From a virus, in IMG/VR virus record IMGVR_UViG_3300025314_000039, positions 1 to 43,386 of that record: a stretch of 43,386 nucleotides of DNA. One strand, 5' to 3'. Within the stretch, counting starts at the first letter, position 1. Each line of letters opens with the position of its first letter. This document shows, piece by piece, positions 28,716 through 36,513 of this stretch. Both the position numbers and the translations under genes were made by a program. The notes below the pieces were generated by a model. That model did not search any database. It worked only from the letters and a program-made list of their open reading frames with translations, and was not told where the DNA came from.

Positions 28716-29324
28716 TCAATGGCTCCATTCTTCTGGCAGTTTATCGTTCTTGCTCATGTTGCAATGCGGGCACGTGATCACGATGTTACTGGGCCAATTG
28801 CTTCCACCGCGAGAAAGCGGCACAACGTGATCGACGTGGTATCGTCCATTTATTTCTTTTTTGCACCAATAGCATTTACCGCACTGTTGTTCAAACTTTT
28901 CTAACACATCTTTGCGGCTGTATCGTCCATCGGCAGACGCTATCCTTGCGCGGCGTTTACTAGACATTTGAGATACTGCCTCTGGATGTGCTGCCTTCCA
29001 TTTCTTGTTGCGCTGTGCCACCCATTCTGGATTCTTCTTCTGTTTATCGCAGACCTTTTGTATTTCTTCTTCTCTATGAGCGTCGTAATATTTTCTCTTA
29101 GCCGCCTTGTCTTTTTCGGGATTCGCGTTTTTCCATCTTTCTCTACAGGCGCGCGCTTTTTCCTTATCCCTTCCGACACGCCTAGTCTTTGGATGGTTGA
29201 TGCACTTAATACATTTAGAACGCACTCCAAACTTTCCAAGTAGTTCTTTGTAAAAATACTCAGTCGTTGCTGGTAGAACATTACCGCATTTCGTGCATTG
29301 CTTAGTGGGTGTATAATGTGGCAT
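28716..29324 (-). CDS. HNH endonuclease inserted in the glycan cassette
   Basis: A 202-residue protein: N-terminal zinc ribbon (CTKCGNV, CIKC), a very basic helical middle rich in lysine, and a C-terminal HNH core (C151-x2-C154, D165, H166, N180, C185-x2-C188-N). The layout is typical of free-standing homing endonucleases. The coding sequence is clearly AT-richer than the flanking transferases, indicating recent transfer. An upstream hairpin (29352-29380) may limit its translation. Confidence 0.85.
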   Translation of the reverse strand: MPHYTPTKQCTKCGNVLPATTEYFYKELLGKFGVRSKCIKCINHPKTRRVGRDKEKARACRERWKNANPEKDKAAKRKYYDAHREEEIQKVCDKQKKNPEWVAQRNKKWKAAHPEAVSQMSSKRRARIASADGRYSRKDVLEKFEQQCGKCYWCKKEINGRYHVDHVVPLSRGGSNWPSNIVITCPHCNMSKNDKLPEEWSH

Positions 29325-29351
29325 GTCGAGCCTCCAATCAGGTTTGACCAC

Positions 29352-29380
29352 GCCCTAGAGTGTTTCAGCACTGCTAGGGC
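29352..29380 (-). promoter_or_regulatory. Hairpin before the HNH gene
   Basis: GCCCTAG (29352-29358) pairs with CTAGGGC (29374-29380), continued by AGTG/CACT with one bulged G. It lies 28 nt upstream of the HNH start at 29324. Hairpins at such positions often restrain translation of homing endonuclease genes; a TATAAT-like box on the minus strand at 29404-29399 precedes it. Confidence 0.5.
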
Positions 29381-29415
29381 AACTTCGTGGATGTCCTTAT
29401 TATACACCCGATTTA

Positions 29416-30282
29416 TCAGTATGGAACATGAATAACCTGTGTGTCAGGTGTTATTTTTGAATCCCATTTAGCGTGAAACCGTGTGGCGTTCTTCTTAAAG
29501 ATGTGCGGCGGAACTCCTCCACTTGTTCCAGGCGAATGCTCAAAGCAAGACTCTGGACAGTACCAAATTTCAAATCCCGCTTCTTTTACTTTCTCATTTA
29601 GGTCTACATCTTCCCAATAACCTTTTTCGTATTCAACGTCAAAGCCGCCCACCCTAAAGAACATATCGCGCCGGATTGCCAGAGCTGCGCCGGTAATCCA
29701 CGACACGCGCTCGCGCACGTTGACACGCCAATCGTCGGCAGACCAGCCCAGCCAGCGGTGAAACGGGCCACGGTTGCCGCCGTACAGGCCGCCACAAGAC
29801 TGGATCGCGTCAAGGTAATGAACCGTACCATTCTCGTCTGTTTTTCGATTTGCCTGATCCGTAAACACCAACTTCGGCCCCGCAATACCGACGATCGGAT
29901 CGTTGAACATGCTCATCAACGGCTCAAACCATCCATCATGCGCCACTGTGTCTTGATTCAGGAACAGCAGCACATCGCCGCTAGACCGCGCCGCCCCTGC
30001 ATTGCAGTTACCCGCAAAGCCAAGGTTGTGCTCGTTGCGCTGCGCTGACGCAGGCTCCATGCCGATCACGTCGTAGATGCTGAAATCAGGCGAGCAATCA
30101 TCCTGAACTAGAATCTCCAATAGGCTCTGCCGGCCGTACTGCCAACTCGTTTTGTACAGGCTCTTGAGGCACTTCACGAGTACCGGCAGGTTGTTGTAAC
30201 TTGGAATGATCACGCTCATCGAAGGCAGGCGCGCGGGTGTCGCTGTAGGCGCTGGCTGTGTCTGCGGTTCTGCTTGGCTCAT
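29416..30282 (-). CDS. GT2-family glycosyltransferase
   Basis: A 288-residue GT-A transferase. N-terminal SVIIPSYNNLPVLVKCLKSL, then EILVQDDCS and VLLFLNQDTV are typical GT2 elements; GYWEDVDLNEKVKEAG is the ED catalytic-base region. The ATG at 30282 follows GGAG. Its first 185 nt overlap the C-terminal coding part of the preceding GT4-like gene in another frame. Confidence 0.85.
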   Translation of the reverse strand: MSQAEPQTQPAPTATPARLPSMSVIIPSYNNLPVLVKCLKSLYKTSWQYGRQSLLEILVQDDCSPDFSIYDVIGMEPASAQRNEHNLGFAGNCNAGAARSSGDVLLFLNQDTVAHDGWFEPLMSMFNDPIVGIAGPKLVFTDQANRKTDENGTVHYLDAIQSCGGLYGGNRGPFHRWLGWSADDWRVNVRERVSWITGAALAIRRDMFFRVGGFDVEYEKGYWEDVDLNEKVKEAGFEIWYCPESCFEHSPGTSGGVPPHIFKKNATRFHAKWDSKITPDTQVIHVPY

Positions 30283-31477
30283 GGCTCTGGCTCCTTTGTT
30301 GTACAAATGCCCGGTGTATCTCGGCTTCAACGGCATCGGTTGCGACGTCCCACGTTTGACGCCGCGCCCACTCGTAACCCGTAGCGGCAACTCCCGCCGC
30401 TACGTCAGGGTAACAGTAGATCAACTCTAGCGCGTTCTGTAGCGCTTTCAAATCAGGGAATGCGTCACGCGCTCCGCCCCAGGTTCCGTTTTCCATGTAA
30501 TCGATCCGAGGAACGAGATAGCCGCGTCCATCTCCTACAATCTCCGTGCCGCTGCACCAGTCCATCGCGATCGTTGGAATCTTACAGGCCATTGATTCAA
30601 GCAATGGAAGGCCGAAGCCTTCGCGGTGCGAGATTACCATGTGCGCATCGAGCAACACGTAGCGATTACGCAGTGGCAGCATGTCGGGCGACGCCGTAAA
30701 CAAATCGTCCTTGAATCGCACGCGGGAGTGCTGCTCTTTAGGCACGCCCAGTTGCAACAACAACTCTGGAATGTCCCATCCGGCAGGGCTGACCTTATCC
30801 ATGTCAAGGTAAAGTTTTGCGTTGGGCTTGTCTTTGGCGAACTCGAAAAACGCTTGGACCATTGGCGGTATTGCCTTGCGCCCCTGGTTCATAGCGACAA
30901 CTCCGACGATGAAATCATCGGGCGCGTATCCGACTTTTGCGCGCAGTGCATCCCGCTCCGCTTTATCAGCCGGGTAGAACTCATTCACGTCTACGCCGGG
31001 ATGGCACAGGCTCACGCGCTGGCCCGCTTGCTTGAACGCCTCGACTCCGAACTTACTGATCGTCATATTGCCGTCGGCCCACTTGCACAAGTCCACCCAC
31101 TGCGACATGATCGGTGTTCCGTCGATGGGCGTGATCCAAATCCATTTCACTTTGCTAAAGTCAATGCGGCAGGCGTCCCAAATTGTCTTGTGATACGGGA
31201 AGTCCTGACAACTAATCAATAGGTCAGGCTGCGTCTGATTGACGATGTTCGTCAATCCGCTCCATAAATCTTGACCGGCCAGCGGCCAAATCCAGAACGG
31301 GTATTCATGCGGCCATCCGCTGTAACTGATGCCGATGCCCTGCACGTCATAGCCGCGCTGCTTCAAGCGCTTGCTGATCTCATTACCGATGCGCCCGAAT
31401 CCGCTCAATACTACCATATCTCCAAACCAAACGATCTTAATGGGCCTGCCTGTGATGGGGTTGATGTTCTGATTCAT
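30098..31477 (-). CDS. GT4-like glycosyltransferase with overlapping C-terminal tail
   Basis: A 459-residue GT-B transferase: N-terminal IKIVWFGDMVVLSGFGRIG, the middle DDFIVGVVAMNQGRKAIP, and the donor site HREGFGLPLLESMACKIP. The last 61 residues lie over the start of the GT2 gene in another frame and are low-complexity and charged (PSRTADTASAYSDTRAP), as expected from loss of an earlier stop codon. The functional enzyme probably ends near residue 395. First gene of the glycan cassette. Confidence 0.85.
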   Translation of the reverse strand: MNQNINPITGRPIKIVWFGDMVVLSGFGRIGNEISKRLKQRGYDVQGIGISYSGWPHEYPFWIWPLAGQDLWSGLTNIVNQTQPDLLISCQDFPYHKTIWDACRIDFSKVKWIWITPIDGTPIMSQWVDLCKWADGNMTISKFGVEAFKQAGQRVSLCHPGVDVNEFYPADKAERDALRAKVGYAPDDFIVGVVAMNQGRKAIPPMVQAFFEFAKDKPNAKLYLDMDKVSPAGWDIPELLLQLGVPKEQHSRVRFKDDLFTASPDMLPLRNRYVLLDAHMVISHREGFGLPLLESMACKIPTIAMDWCSGTEIVGDGRGYLVPRIDYMENGTWGGARDAFPDLKALQNALELIYCYPDVAAGVAATGYEWARRQTWDVATDAVEAEIHRAFVQQRSQSHEPSRTADTASAYSDTRAPAFDERDHSKLQQPAGTREVPQEPVQNELAVRPAEPIGDSSSG

Positions 31478-31500
31478 GGCTCTTAGGCTCTCCTTGTGGT

Positions 31501-31881
31501 TTAGCCAGTCACACTGGCGAGTTTCAGGGGGTGATGATACAACACGCGGCCCGCGCCGAATGTCTCTCGATCGGGGTTGCCGTCCACGCGATAAGCGCTG
31601 GAAGCATAGATGATTTGATCGCGTGGGGTCAGTTCAAACGGGAGCGTTACGAATAGTTGATTCGTCTGCGTCCAGCCTCCTTGTGTGTTCTGAATCATCG
31701 GGCGCATATTCTTAAACAGCGCTGTCACAGTGAGGTCGGTGTAGTTGTTCTGGTTCTGCACGCCAAAGCGCTGATTACCTGTGGCGTCACCGATCCACTT
31801 CTTGACCGTGGCCGCCTCGCCCGCGCCTTCGTAAATGGTATTAGCCTCGCGGCGCATGCGTTGGTAGTCAGGGCGCGTCAT
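31501..31881 (-). CDS. Head-tail joining protein candidate
   Basis: A 126-residue protein immediately after the connector candidate (ATGA overlap), with a beta-rich core (LFVTLPFELTPRDQIIYASS) as in head-closure proteins. It is the last gene before the glycan cassette. Family call by position. Confidence 0.55.
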   Translation of the reverse strand: MTRPDYQRMRREANTIYEGAGEAATVKKWIGDATGNQRFGVQNQNNYTDLTVTALFKNMRPMIQNTQGGWTQTNQLFVTLPFELTPRDQIIYASSAYRVDGNPDRETFGAGRVLYHHPLKLASVTG

Positions 31882-32423
31882 GATGGATACTCACTCTGAT
31901 AATACTGCTGCTGCTCAGACCACGAGGCGATGCCGCCCTCCGGTGATTCGCGCTCCTCTTCATGGAAGGCGCTGTACAACGTCTTGAGGTGCCCTAGCGC
32001 CGCCGTGTCATCGTAAGTTGATCCGTCAGGCGCAGCCCAGCGCGCGCGCTTAAGGCCGTCAAACATCAATGTCCGCACCGCTTCGAGAGATGCGCCGGCA
32101 ACGCTGCCGCCACCTTGCGAGATGAAGTTAGTCACCTCGTCGTCACTAAACACCGACCACTGATAAACAGCACGGCACGCGCTGTTAGCCGATACTGTAC
32201 CACTGAACGACATCAAACCCAGCGCAGTATCAAACGTAGCCCCCGTGGCGCTCCACGCTGTCGCTAGGCGTATCTGCGCAGACGGCACGGTCACAACGCT
32301 GTACGGCGCGCCCTGTGCGAGTTTGAACGTCGCGTTGTAGCCATCGCCTAGAAACTCCTCGGCGGCGTAACGCGAGCGGTCCTGTATGCGCAGTCTGACT
32401 TGTGCCGTGATGTCTAATGTCAT
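31878..32423 (-). CDS. Head-tail connector protein candidate
   Basis: A 181-residue protein. The start TAQVRLRIQDRSRYAAEEFL and the C-terminal helices (VTNFISQGGGSVAGASLEAVRTL) recall head-tail adaptors that dock under the portal. ATGA overlaps with both neighbours. Function from position and pattern. Confidence 0.6.
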   Translation of the reverse strand: MTLDITAQVRLRIQDRSRYAAEEFLGDGYNATFKLAQGAPYSVVTVPSAQIRLATAWSATGATFDTALGLMSFSGTVSANSACRAVYQWSVFSDDEVTNFISQGGGSVAGASLEAVRTLMFDGLKRARWAAPDGSTYDDTAALGHLKTLYSAFHEEERESPEGGIASWSEQQQYYQSEYPS

Positions 32424-32764
32424 CGCCCGTAACCAGGCCGATAATAAGCGTTCACAGATGCCGACCCGCCAGCGGCGCTGTACACCAGCCGCGCCGCGAA
32501 CTTAACAAACGGGTAATACGCGCTCACCTGATAAAATCCCGTGGTTCCCACCGTGGCCGTCACCGTCAATGCCGTGCCAAAGATTGAGTTGTTCGGACTC
32601 ACCAGCAAATCCCAAATCGCGCTATTGCCCGAACACTGCACCGTCATCACGGCGTAGTTTCCGGCAGCACGCGCGTCAAGCGTTCCGCCGCTGGCGTTGT
32701 TGGCCGCGCCCGACACGAGTAGCGCTGTGCCTAAATCATCGTGGATGCCGAAATCAGCGGGCAT
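32420..32764 (-). CDS. Small beta-rich virion protein
   Basis: A 114-residue protein rich in A, G, S, T and Y with alternating strands (ALTVTATVGTTGFYQVSAYY). Likely a virion decoration or fibre-like protein. It overlaps the connector gene by ATGA. No exact family. Confidence 0.55.
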   Translation of the reverse strand: MPADFGIHDDLGTALLVSGAANNASGGTLDARAAGNYAVMTVQCSGNSAIWDLLVSPNNSIFGTALTVTATVGTTGFYQVSAYYPFVKFAARLVYSAAGGSASVNAYYRPGYGR

Positions 32765-32765
32765 A

Positions 32766-33179
32766 TCACGCCCGCCCTTCTGCGGGCTGCTTCACCGCAA
32801 ATTCCTTACCGCAACCTGGACACTTTACCATCATGCCGGCCTCGGCTACCGTTTCCGTTCCCTGCGCAGGCTGCGCGACCTCAGCCACAACCGCCACAGA
32901 TCGAAACAAATCAATCGCCTGCAATGTAATAGCATCCTTGCCCATGACCTCGGCCAACTGCTCGCATTGCTCAGCGACGCGCTTCACCTCCGCAAACTCT
33001 TTCGGGTACAACTTCACGGCCTCGGTCAAAAATGATTCATCCGTCATTGACCCGATAATAGAGACATTGACGCCGTGGTATTGCAGCGCGGCATTTCGGC
33101 GCAGGCCCAACAGAAACGCGGCGTGACCGGGATCGGACTCTACCGCGCGGATGAACTTGATCAGTTTGTCTTTTTCCAT
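32766..33179 (-). CDS. Unknown head-region protein with C-terminal zinc motif
   Basis: A 137-residue helical protein (DKLIKFIRAVESDPGH, AEVKRVAEQCEQLAEV) ending in MVKCPGCGKEFAVK, a CPxCG zinc motif. It is the first gene after the capsid gene and a hairpin. It may be an assembly factor. Function unknown. Confidence 0.55.
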   Translation of the reverse strand: MEKDKLIKFIRAVESDPGHAAFLLGLRRNAALQYHGVNVSIIGSMTDESFLTEAVKLYPKEFAEVKRVAEQCEQLAEVMGKDAITLQAIDLFRSVAVVAEVAQPAQGTETVAEAGMMVKCPGCGKEFAVKQPAEGRA

Positions 33180-33193
33180 GTCTTGCCTCAGAA

Positions 33194-33220
33194 GCGGGGA
33201 GGGTGTTACCCCTCCCCTTC
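33194..33220 (-). terminator. Hairpin after the major capsid gene
   Basis: GGGGAGGG (33196-33203) pairs with CCCTCCCC (33210-33217) around a 6-nt loop, extended by GAAG/CTTC across a bulged C. It has high GC but only CGCTTCTG after it on the minus strand, so it is a weak terminator or a 3'-end stabiliser that raises capsid mRNA levels. Confidence 0.55.
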
Positions 33221-33234
33221 ACGGTGTTCTGTCT

Positions 33235-34314
33235 TTACGCCACAGTCGGCGCGGTCGCGCTGCTCGAAAGGTAAGCGTAGCGGTCGTTTAGCATACCGAC
33301 GCCGTACCAGTCACGCACGCGGTAACGGATGTTGTCGTATTTGAAATAGCCTTCTTGCTGCACGACGCCGACCGACTCTTGCAAAATCTGCAAGCCTTCT
33401 ACCTCTTGCAGTACCACGGCTTGCTTTGCCTGCAATAGCACCCAGCCCCAGGCCGTCGCCACGCGCGGGCTAACGATGATCTGCTTGATCAACCCCTTGA
33501 AGGCGTTCATGGTGCCCATACCATAGGGTGCATCAACTGCGGGCTTTTGAACGTAGTTCATGAGGCTCGGCGACAGCAGCAGTTGCTTGGCGAAGAACTC
33601 AAGGTTGCTGTGGACTACGAGCGTATCAGGCTCGATGCCCAGGTACACGCCCGACTTCCGATCCTTCATCGTGCGGATCGTAGCAAACGCGGTCGCCAGC
33701 GTGGACGGCCCGAAGATTGCAGCCGCAGTATTCGCGCCGATGTCGTTGTCTCCGGTCGTGCTGTTGCGGGTGTAGTTGCCCGTGGTCGTCAGCACGCTGT
33801 AGCACGCTTGATCGCGTGTGTTCGCTGCGGCGCGGCCTAACTTGTCAGCCTGGCGCTTCAGGATGTTCAGCCGATTGAAGCGGATCATTTCCTCGGTCAC
33901 GGCGATGATGCCGCCGCGCTTGTAGTTCTTGATCTGCAACGTGCGGTCCAAGTCCTGCTTGAACTCAGTGTAAGGCGTATCCTCCGGCACCACCGGCAAC
34001 TCGCCGATCTGGCTTTCCTCGACCCAGTCTTCGGCTGGCTTGTCGCTGGGCATCTGCATCGCCCACTCTTGCCACGTGGTAGGCTGTCCCGCGTAGGAAT
34101 CAAACACGATCGAGCGGATGCCGTCACGCAGAATCACCGGGAACTCGCCGGTCGTGCTGGCTTCCTCAAGCGTGATGCGCCGGCCATTGCGCTTGACTTC
34201 GAACAACTGCTTGGTGTCGTAGGTCGGCGCGGTGTTTTGGTCGATGACGGTTTCCTGGATGGTCCCCGCCTGTGGATCAATGATCTTGATGATCTTCTCG
34301 ACGTTGTTAGTCAT
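33235..34314 (-). CDS. Major capsid protein
   Basis: A 359-residue protein at the capsid position after the decoration-type gene. A central segment (YKRGGIIAVTEEMIRFNRLN) and C-terminal IQKQ-like strand region (GYFKYDNIRYRVRDWYGVG) fit an HK97-fold capsid subunit of the type found with Mu-F-like head genes. A hairpin follows the gene, consistent with abundant expression. Confidence 0.8.
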   Translation of the reverse strand: MTNNVEKIIKIIDPQAGTIQETVIDQNTAPTYDTKQLFEVKRNGRRITLEEASTTGEFPVILRDGIRSIVFDSYAGQPTTWQEWAMQMPSDKPAEDWVEESQIGELPVVPEDTPYTEFKQDLDRTLQIKNYKRGGIIAVTEEMIRFNRLNILKRQADKLGRAAANTRDQACYSVLTTTGNYTRNSTTGDNDIGANTAAAIFGPSTLATAFATIRTMKDRKSGVYLGIEPDTLVVHSNLEFFAKQLLLSPSLMNYVQKPAVDAPYGMGTMNAFKGLIKQIIVSPRVATAWGWVLLQAKQAVVLQEVEGLQILQESVGVVQQEGYFKYDNIRYRVRDWYGVGMLNDRYAYLSSSATAPTVA

Positions 34315-34325
34315 GTCATCACCGC

Positions 34326-34877
34326 CTAAAGGTATCCAACGCCCAGCATGCGGGCATCATACATGATGTCCCACTGCGTAGCCGTAATGTCGCCCACTTT
34401 GGCGATGTTGATCAGTTTACCGACGCCCGAAGCCTGCGTCCATGCAGCCGCGCCCGATCCGGTCGTGCTGACCTGCGCTGCGGTAAACCACAGACCGCCG
34501 ATCCCGGTTGCCCCGGTCTGTCCGACGATGCCGCTCGCGGTTGCTGCCGGGAAGATGTTGGAGCCGAGCGTAGGCGCGCCGGTGAGGCTGGCCGCACTGC
34601 CTCCACTCACGCGCAAAACGCCGTGCGTCAACACCGGCATGGCGGTGTTTTCCATGCTGCGCCCCAGCGGATCGTAAACCGGGTGATTGTCGAGCGCCAC
34701 GCCTGCGGCTGACGCGCGTAAGCCCGTCAAACCCACAGCCGCCACGAGATTGATCAGGAAGCCGCCGCTGAATTGCAGCCAATCCCCTTTTGTGATGACG
34801 GTCGTGCCCGTGCATTTTCCGACGATGATCTGATCATCTTGGAAAAGTTGCGGGTTGCCCTGAACTGCGGTACTCAT
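34326..34877 (-). CDS. Head decoration protein candidate
   Basis: A 183-residue protein rich in G, A, T and V, between the protease/scaffold and capsid genes. Strand-rich N-terminus (DDQIIVGKCTGTTVITKGDW) and alanine/glycine repeats resemble DUF2190-type capsid decoration proteins. Strong AAAGGAG site. Role inferred from position and composition. Confidence 0.65.
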   Translation of the reverse strand: MSTAVQGNPQLFQDDQIIVGKCTGTTVITKGDWLQFSGGFLINLVAAVGLTGLRASAAGVALDNHPVYDPLGRSMENTAMPVLTHGVLRVSGGSAASLTGAPTLGSNIFPAATASGIVGQTGATGIGGLWFTAAQVSTTGSGAAAWTQASGVGKLINIAKVGDITATQWDIMYDARMLGVGYL

Positions 34878-34934
34878 CTTGCAACTCCTTTGCGTTCGCT
34901 AGTTGCTGCTGGCTCTACTGGCTCGCGCAACGGC

Positions 34935-36032
34935 CTATGCCAATTTTGAAATACGCGCCTTGTACTCTTCTCCGGTTTCGTCAGGCAACGGCAAGCGGCT
35001 CTCTTGCAGCCCAAACAACACAACCTCCGGCTTGATCGTCTTGATCGTAGCAGTCGTCTCCTTGACGGGCACGCCAGTACCACGATCGATGATGATCTTG
35101 TCCTTGGGTGAGGCTGTGTACTTGCGCTTCTCGCGCTGTACCGCTTCCGTCATCGCCTCTTCACCGTCTAGTTTCAACAAGTCCTCGCGTACTTCTTTTC
35201 TCAATCCGACAGGCAGCCCCGACGCTTCGAGAATCCGATCGGCCATCACGGCGCGGCGCAGTTGCACCAGTTCGCCAGTATCGGCCTGGTATTTCTCTTG
35301 CAAGGACGCATAGTCGGCCTGTAACTTTGTCTGTACTTCCTTCGCTTCTTTCAGCGCGTCACTATCGCGTACCGTCTTCCACTCAGCCTTCAACTTCTCA
35401 ACATACTCAGGCTTGACACCGCGCCATTGCTCAAACGGCATCGCCTCAAGCAGATCGGTCGTCCATTGATCGGTGTCGCTGGCAAGCAATGCTCCCTTGA
35501 ACGTGCCGCCCGCTGCGCCGCTCGTCACTACGTCAACGCTGTTTCCTTTGACGATTGATGAAATGATGATAGCGTCTCGATCTTCAACCTTGCCGATGAC
35601 GGTTTCCCCCAGCGCATTGATGGACAGTTCCACGAGATCGGATTTGCGCGCCGTCTCGGTAACGAGCGGCCACAGCCATTGACGCGCGGCGCCCACCACG
35701 CGGAAGTCACCGCGTACTGTGCCGTCATCAGCCGCCTTCACATTCTCGTAATAGCCGACGATGTCTTTGATGTCGCGTTCTGGCAGTTCTTTCTCGTCAC
35801 TGCGGCGGGGGTGGTTGGCGTATGCGCGTACACCGTCGAACTTAGCGGCGCTTTGCTGGAGCAGTTCCTTTGAGTAGTGGCGTGGTCGCCCGGCCCGATC
35901 AACGTTCTTCGAGAAACCTGGCTTGATGAGCGTGACGCCCCGCGCCACATACTGCGCGTCATCAAACGTCGCCTCTTGCAGGTCGGCCAGCGTTGAAAAA
36001 TACCCGGCGCGGATTGCTGAATCTTCTGGCAT
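34935..36032 (-). CDS. Prohead protease fused to scaffold
   Basis: A 365-residue protein starting at the ATG at 36032, 6 nt after AGGAG; the ATG at 36038 overlaps that site. Residues about 1-190 form a protease-like region, with FDGVRAYANHP (H as candidate base) and DLVELSINALG (serine as candidate nucleophile). Residues about 215-300 are a coiled coil (EAKEVQTKLQADYASLQEKY), as in scaffold proteins. A single polypeptide would both direct shell assembly and mature it. Confidence 0.7.
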   Translation of the reverse strand: MPEDSAIRAGYFSTLADLQEATFDDAQYVARGVTLIKPGFSKNVDRAGRPRHYSKELLQQSAAKFDGVRAYANHPRRSDEKELPERDIKDIVGYYENVKAADDGTVRGDFRVVGAARQWLWPLVTETARKSDLVELSINALGETVIGKVEDRDAIIISSIVKGNSVDVVTSGAAGGTFKGALLASDTDQWTTDLLEAMPFEQWRGVKPEYVEKLKAEWKTVRDSDALKEAKEVQTKLQADYASLQEKYQADTGELVQLRRAVMADRILEASGLPVGLRKEVREDLLKLDGEEAMTEAVQREKRKYTASPKDKIIIDRGTGVPVKETTATIKTIKPEVVLFGLQESRLPLPDETGEEYKARISKLA

Positions 36033-36056
36033 GTCCATCTCCTGTGATGTGCAAAC

Positions 36057-36080
36057 AAAAAAGCCGATCGGTTGATCGGC
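36057..36080 (-). terminator. Intrinsic terminator just after late promoter 2
   Basis: GCCGATC (36063-36069) pairs with GATCGGC (36074-36080) over a 4-nt loop, followed on the minus strand by TTTTTTG. It lies about 30 nt after the predicted start of promoter 36148-36119 and upstream of the protease/scaffold gene. Confidence 0.8.
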
Positions 36081-36118
36081 CTTGTGGCTGGCTCTGCTAG
36101 GTTGCTAACTATACGCTT

Positions 36119-36148
36119 AGTATACGCCTATTTTGCCTCAAATGTCAA
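36119..36148 (-). promoter_or_regulatory. Late promoter 2 (head module)
   Basis: TTGACA at 36148-36143, an 18-bp spacer and TATACT at 36124-36119, minus strand, in the conserved module GGGTAGTTGAC to GGCGTATACT. The TGA in the -35 box is the stop codon of the upstream YkgJ-like gene. A second TATA-like box (CGTATAG) lies just downstream. Confidence 0.75.
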
Positions 36149-36513
36149 CTACCCATTGGCGCGCGGCTTATCTCCGTGAAGGTATACGAGCAGCGCGGGA
36201 ATAGCGCCAACTGCGCTGGGTTCATGGGCCACACCTTACACATTCTAACCTTTGTATCATGGATACCGCAGCGGTTTTCCTCAGTGTAGAACGGACACCG
36301 CTCCGCGCCAGTCTCTCCAACGCGCGCGACCTGTTGATAGAAGTCCTCGCGCCCCTGCTCAGTAACACAGCCCCATACGCCTCTGCCCTGATGCCCGATG
36401 CCGTAGAACTCAATCCGCGTTGTGCAACAATCGCCGCAATGGTTGCAATCACCGTTGCGCTGGTACTCCACGATCTCGTGTGTGCTGTAGTCGTAGTCGA
36501 AGAAGCGTTCCAT
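36145..36513 (-). CDS. YkgJ-type cysteine-cluster protein
   Basis: A 122-residue protein with CNHCGDCC near residue 23, GAERCPFY near 70, CGIHDTKVRMCKVWP near 82-96 and a later cysteine. This cysteine arrangement defines the YkgJ/UPF0153 family, thought to hold zinc or an iron-sulphur cluster. Finding it among head genes is unusual. It overlaps the previous gene by TAATG. Confidence 0.75.
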   Translation of the reverse strand: MERFFDYDYSTHEIVEYQRNGDCNHCGDCCTTRIEFYGIGHQGRGVWGCVTEQGREDFYQQVARVGETGAERCPFYTEENRCGIHDTKVRMCKVWPMNPAQLALFPRCSYTFTEISRAPMGS

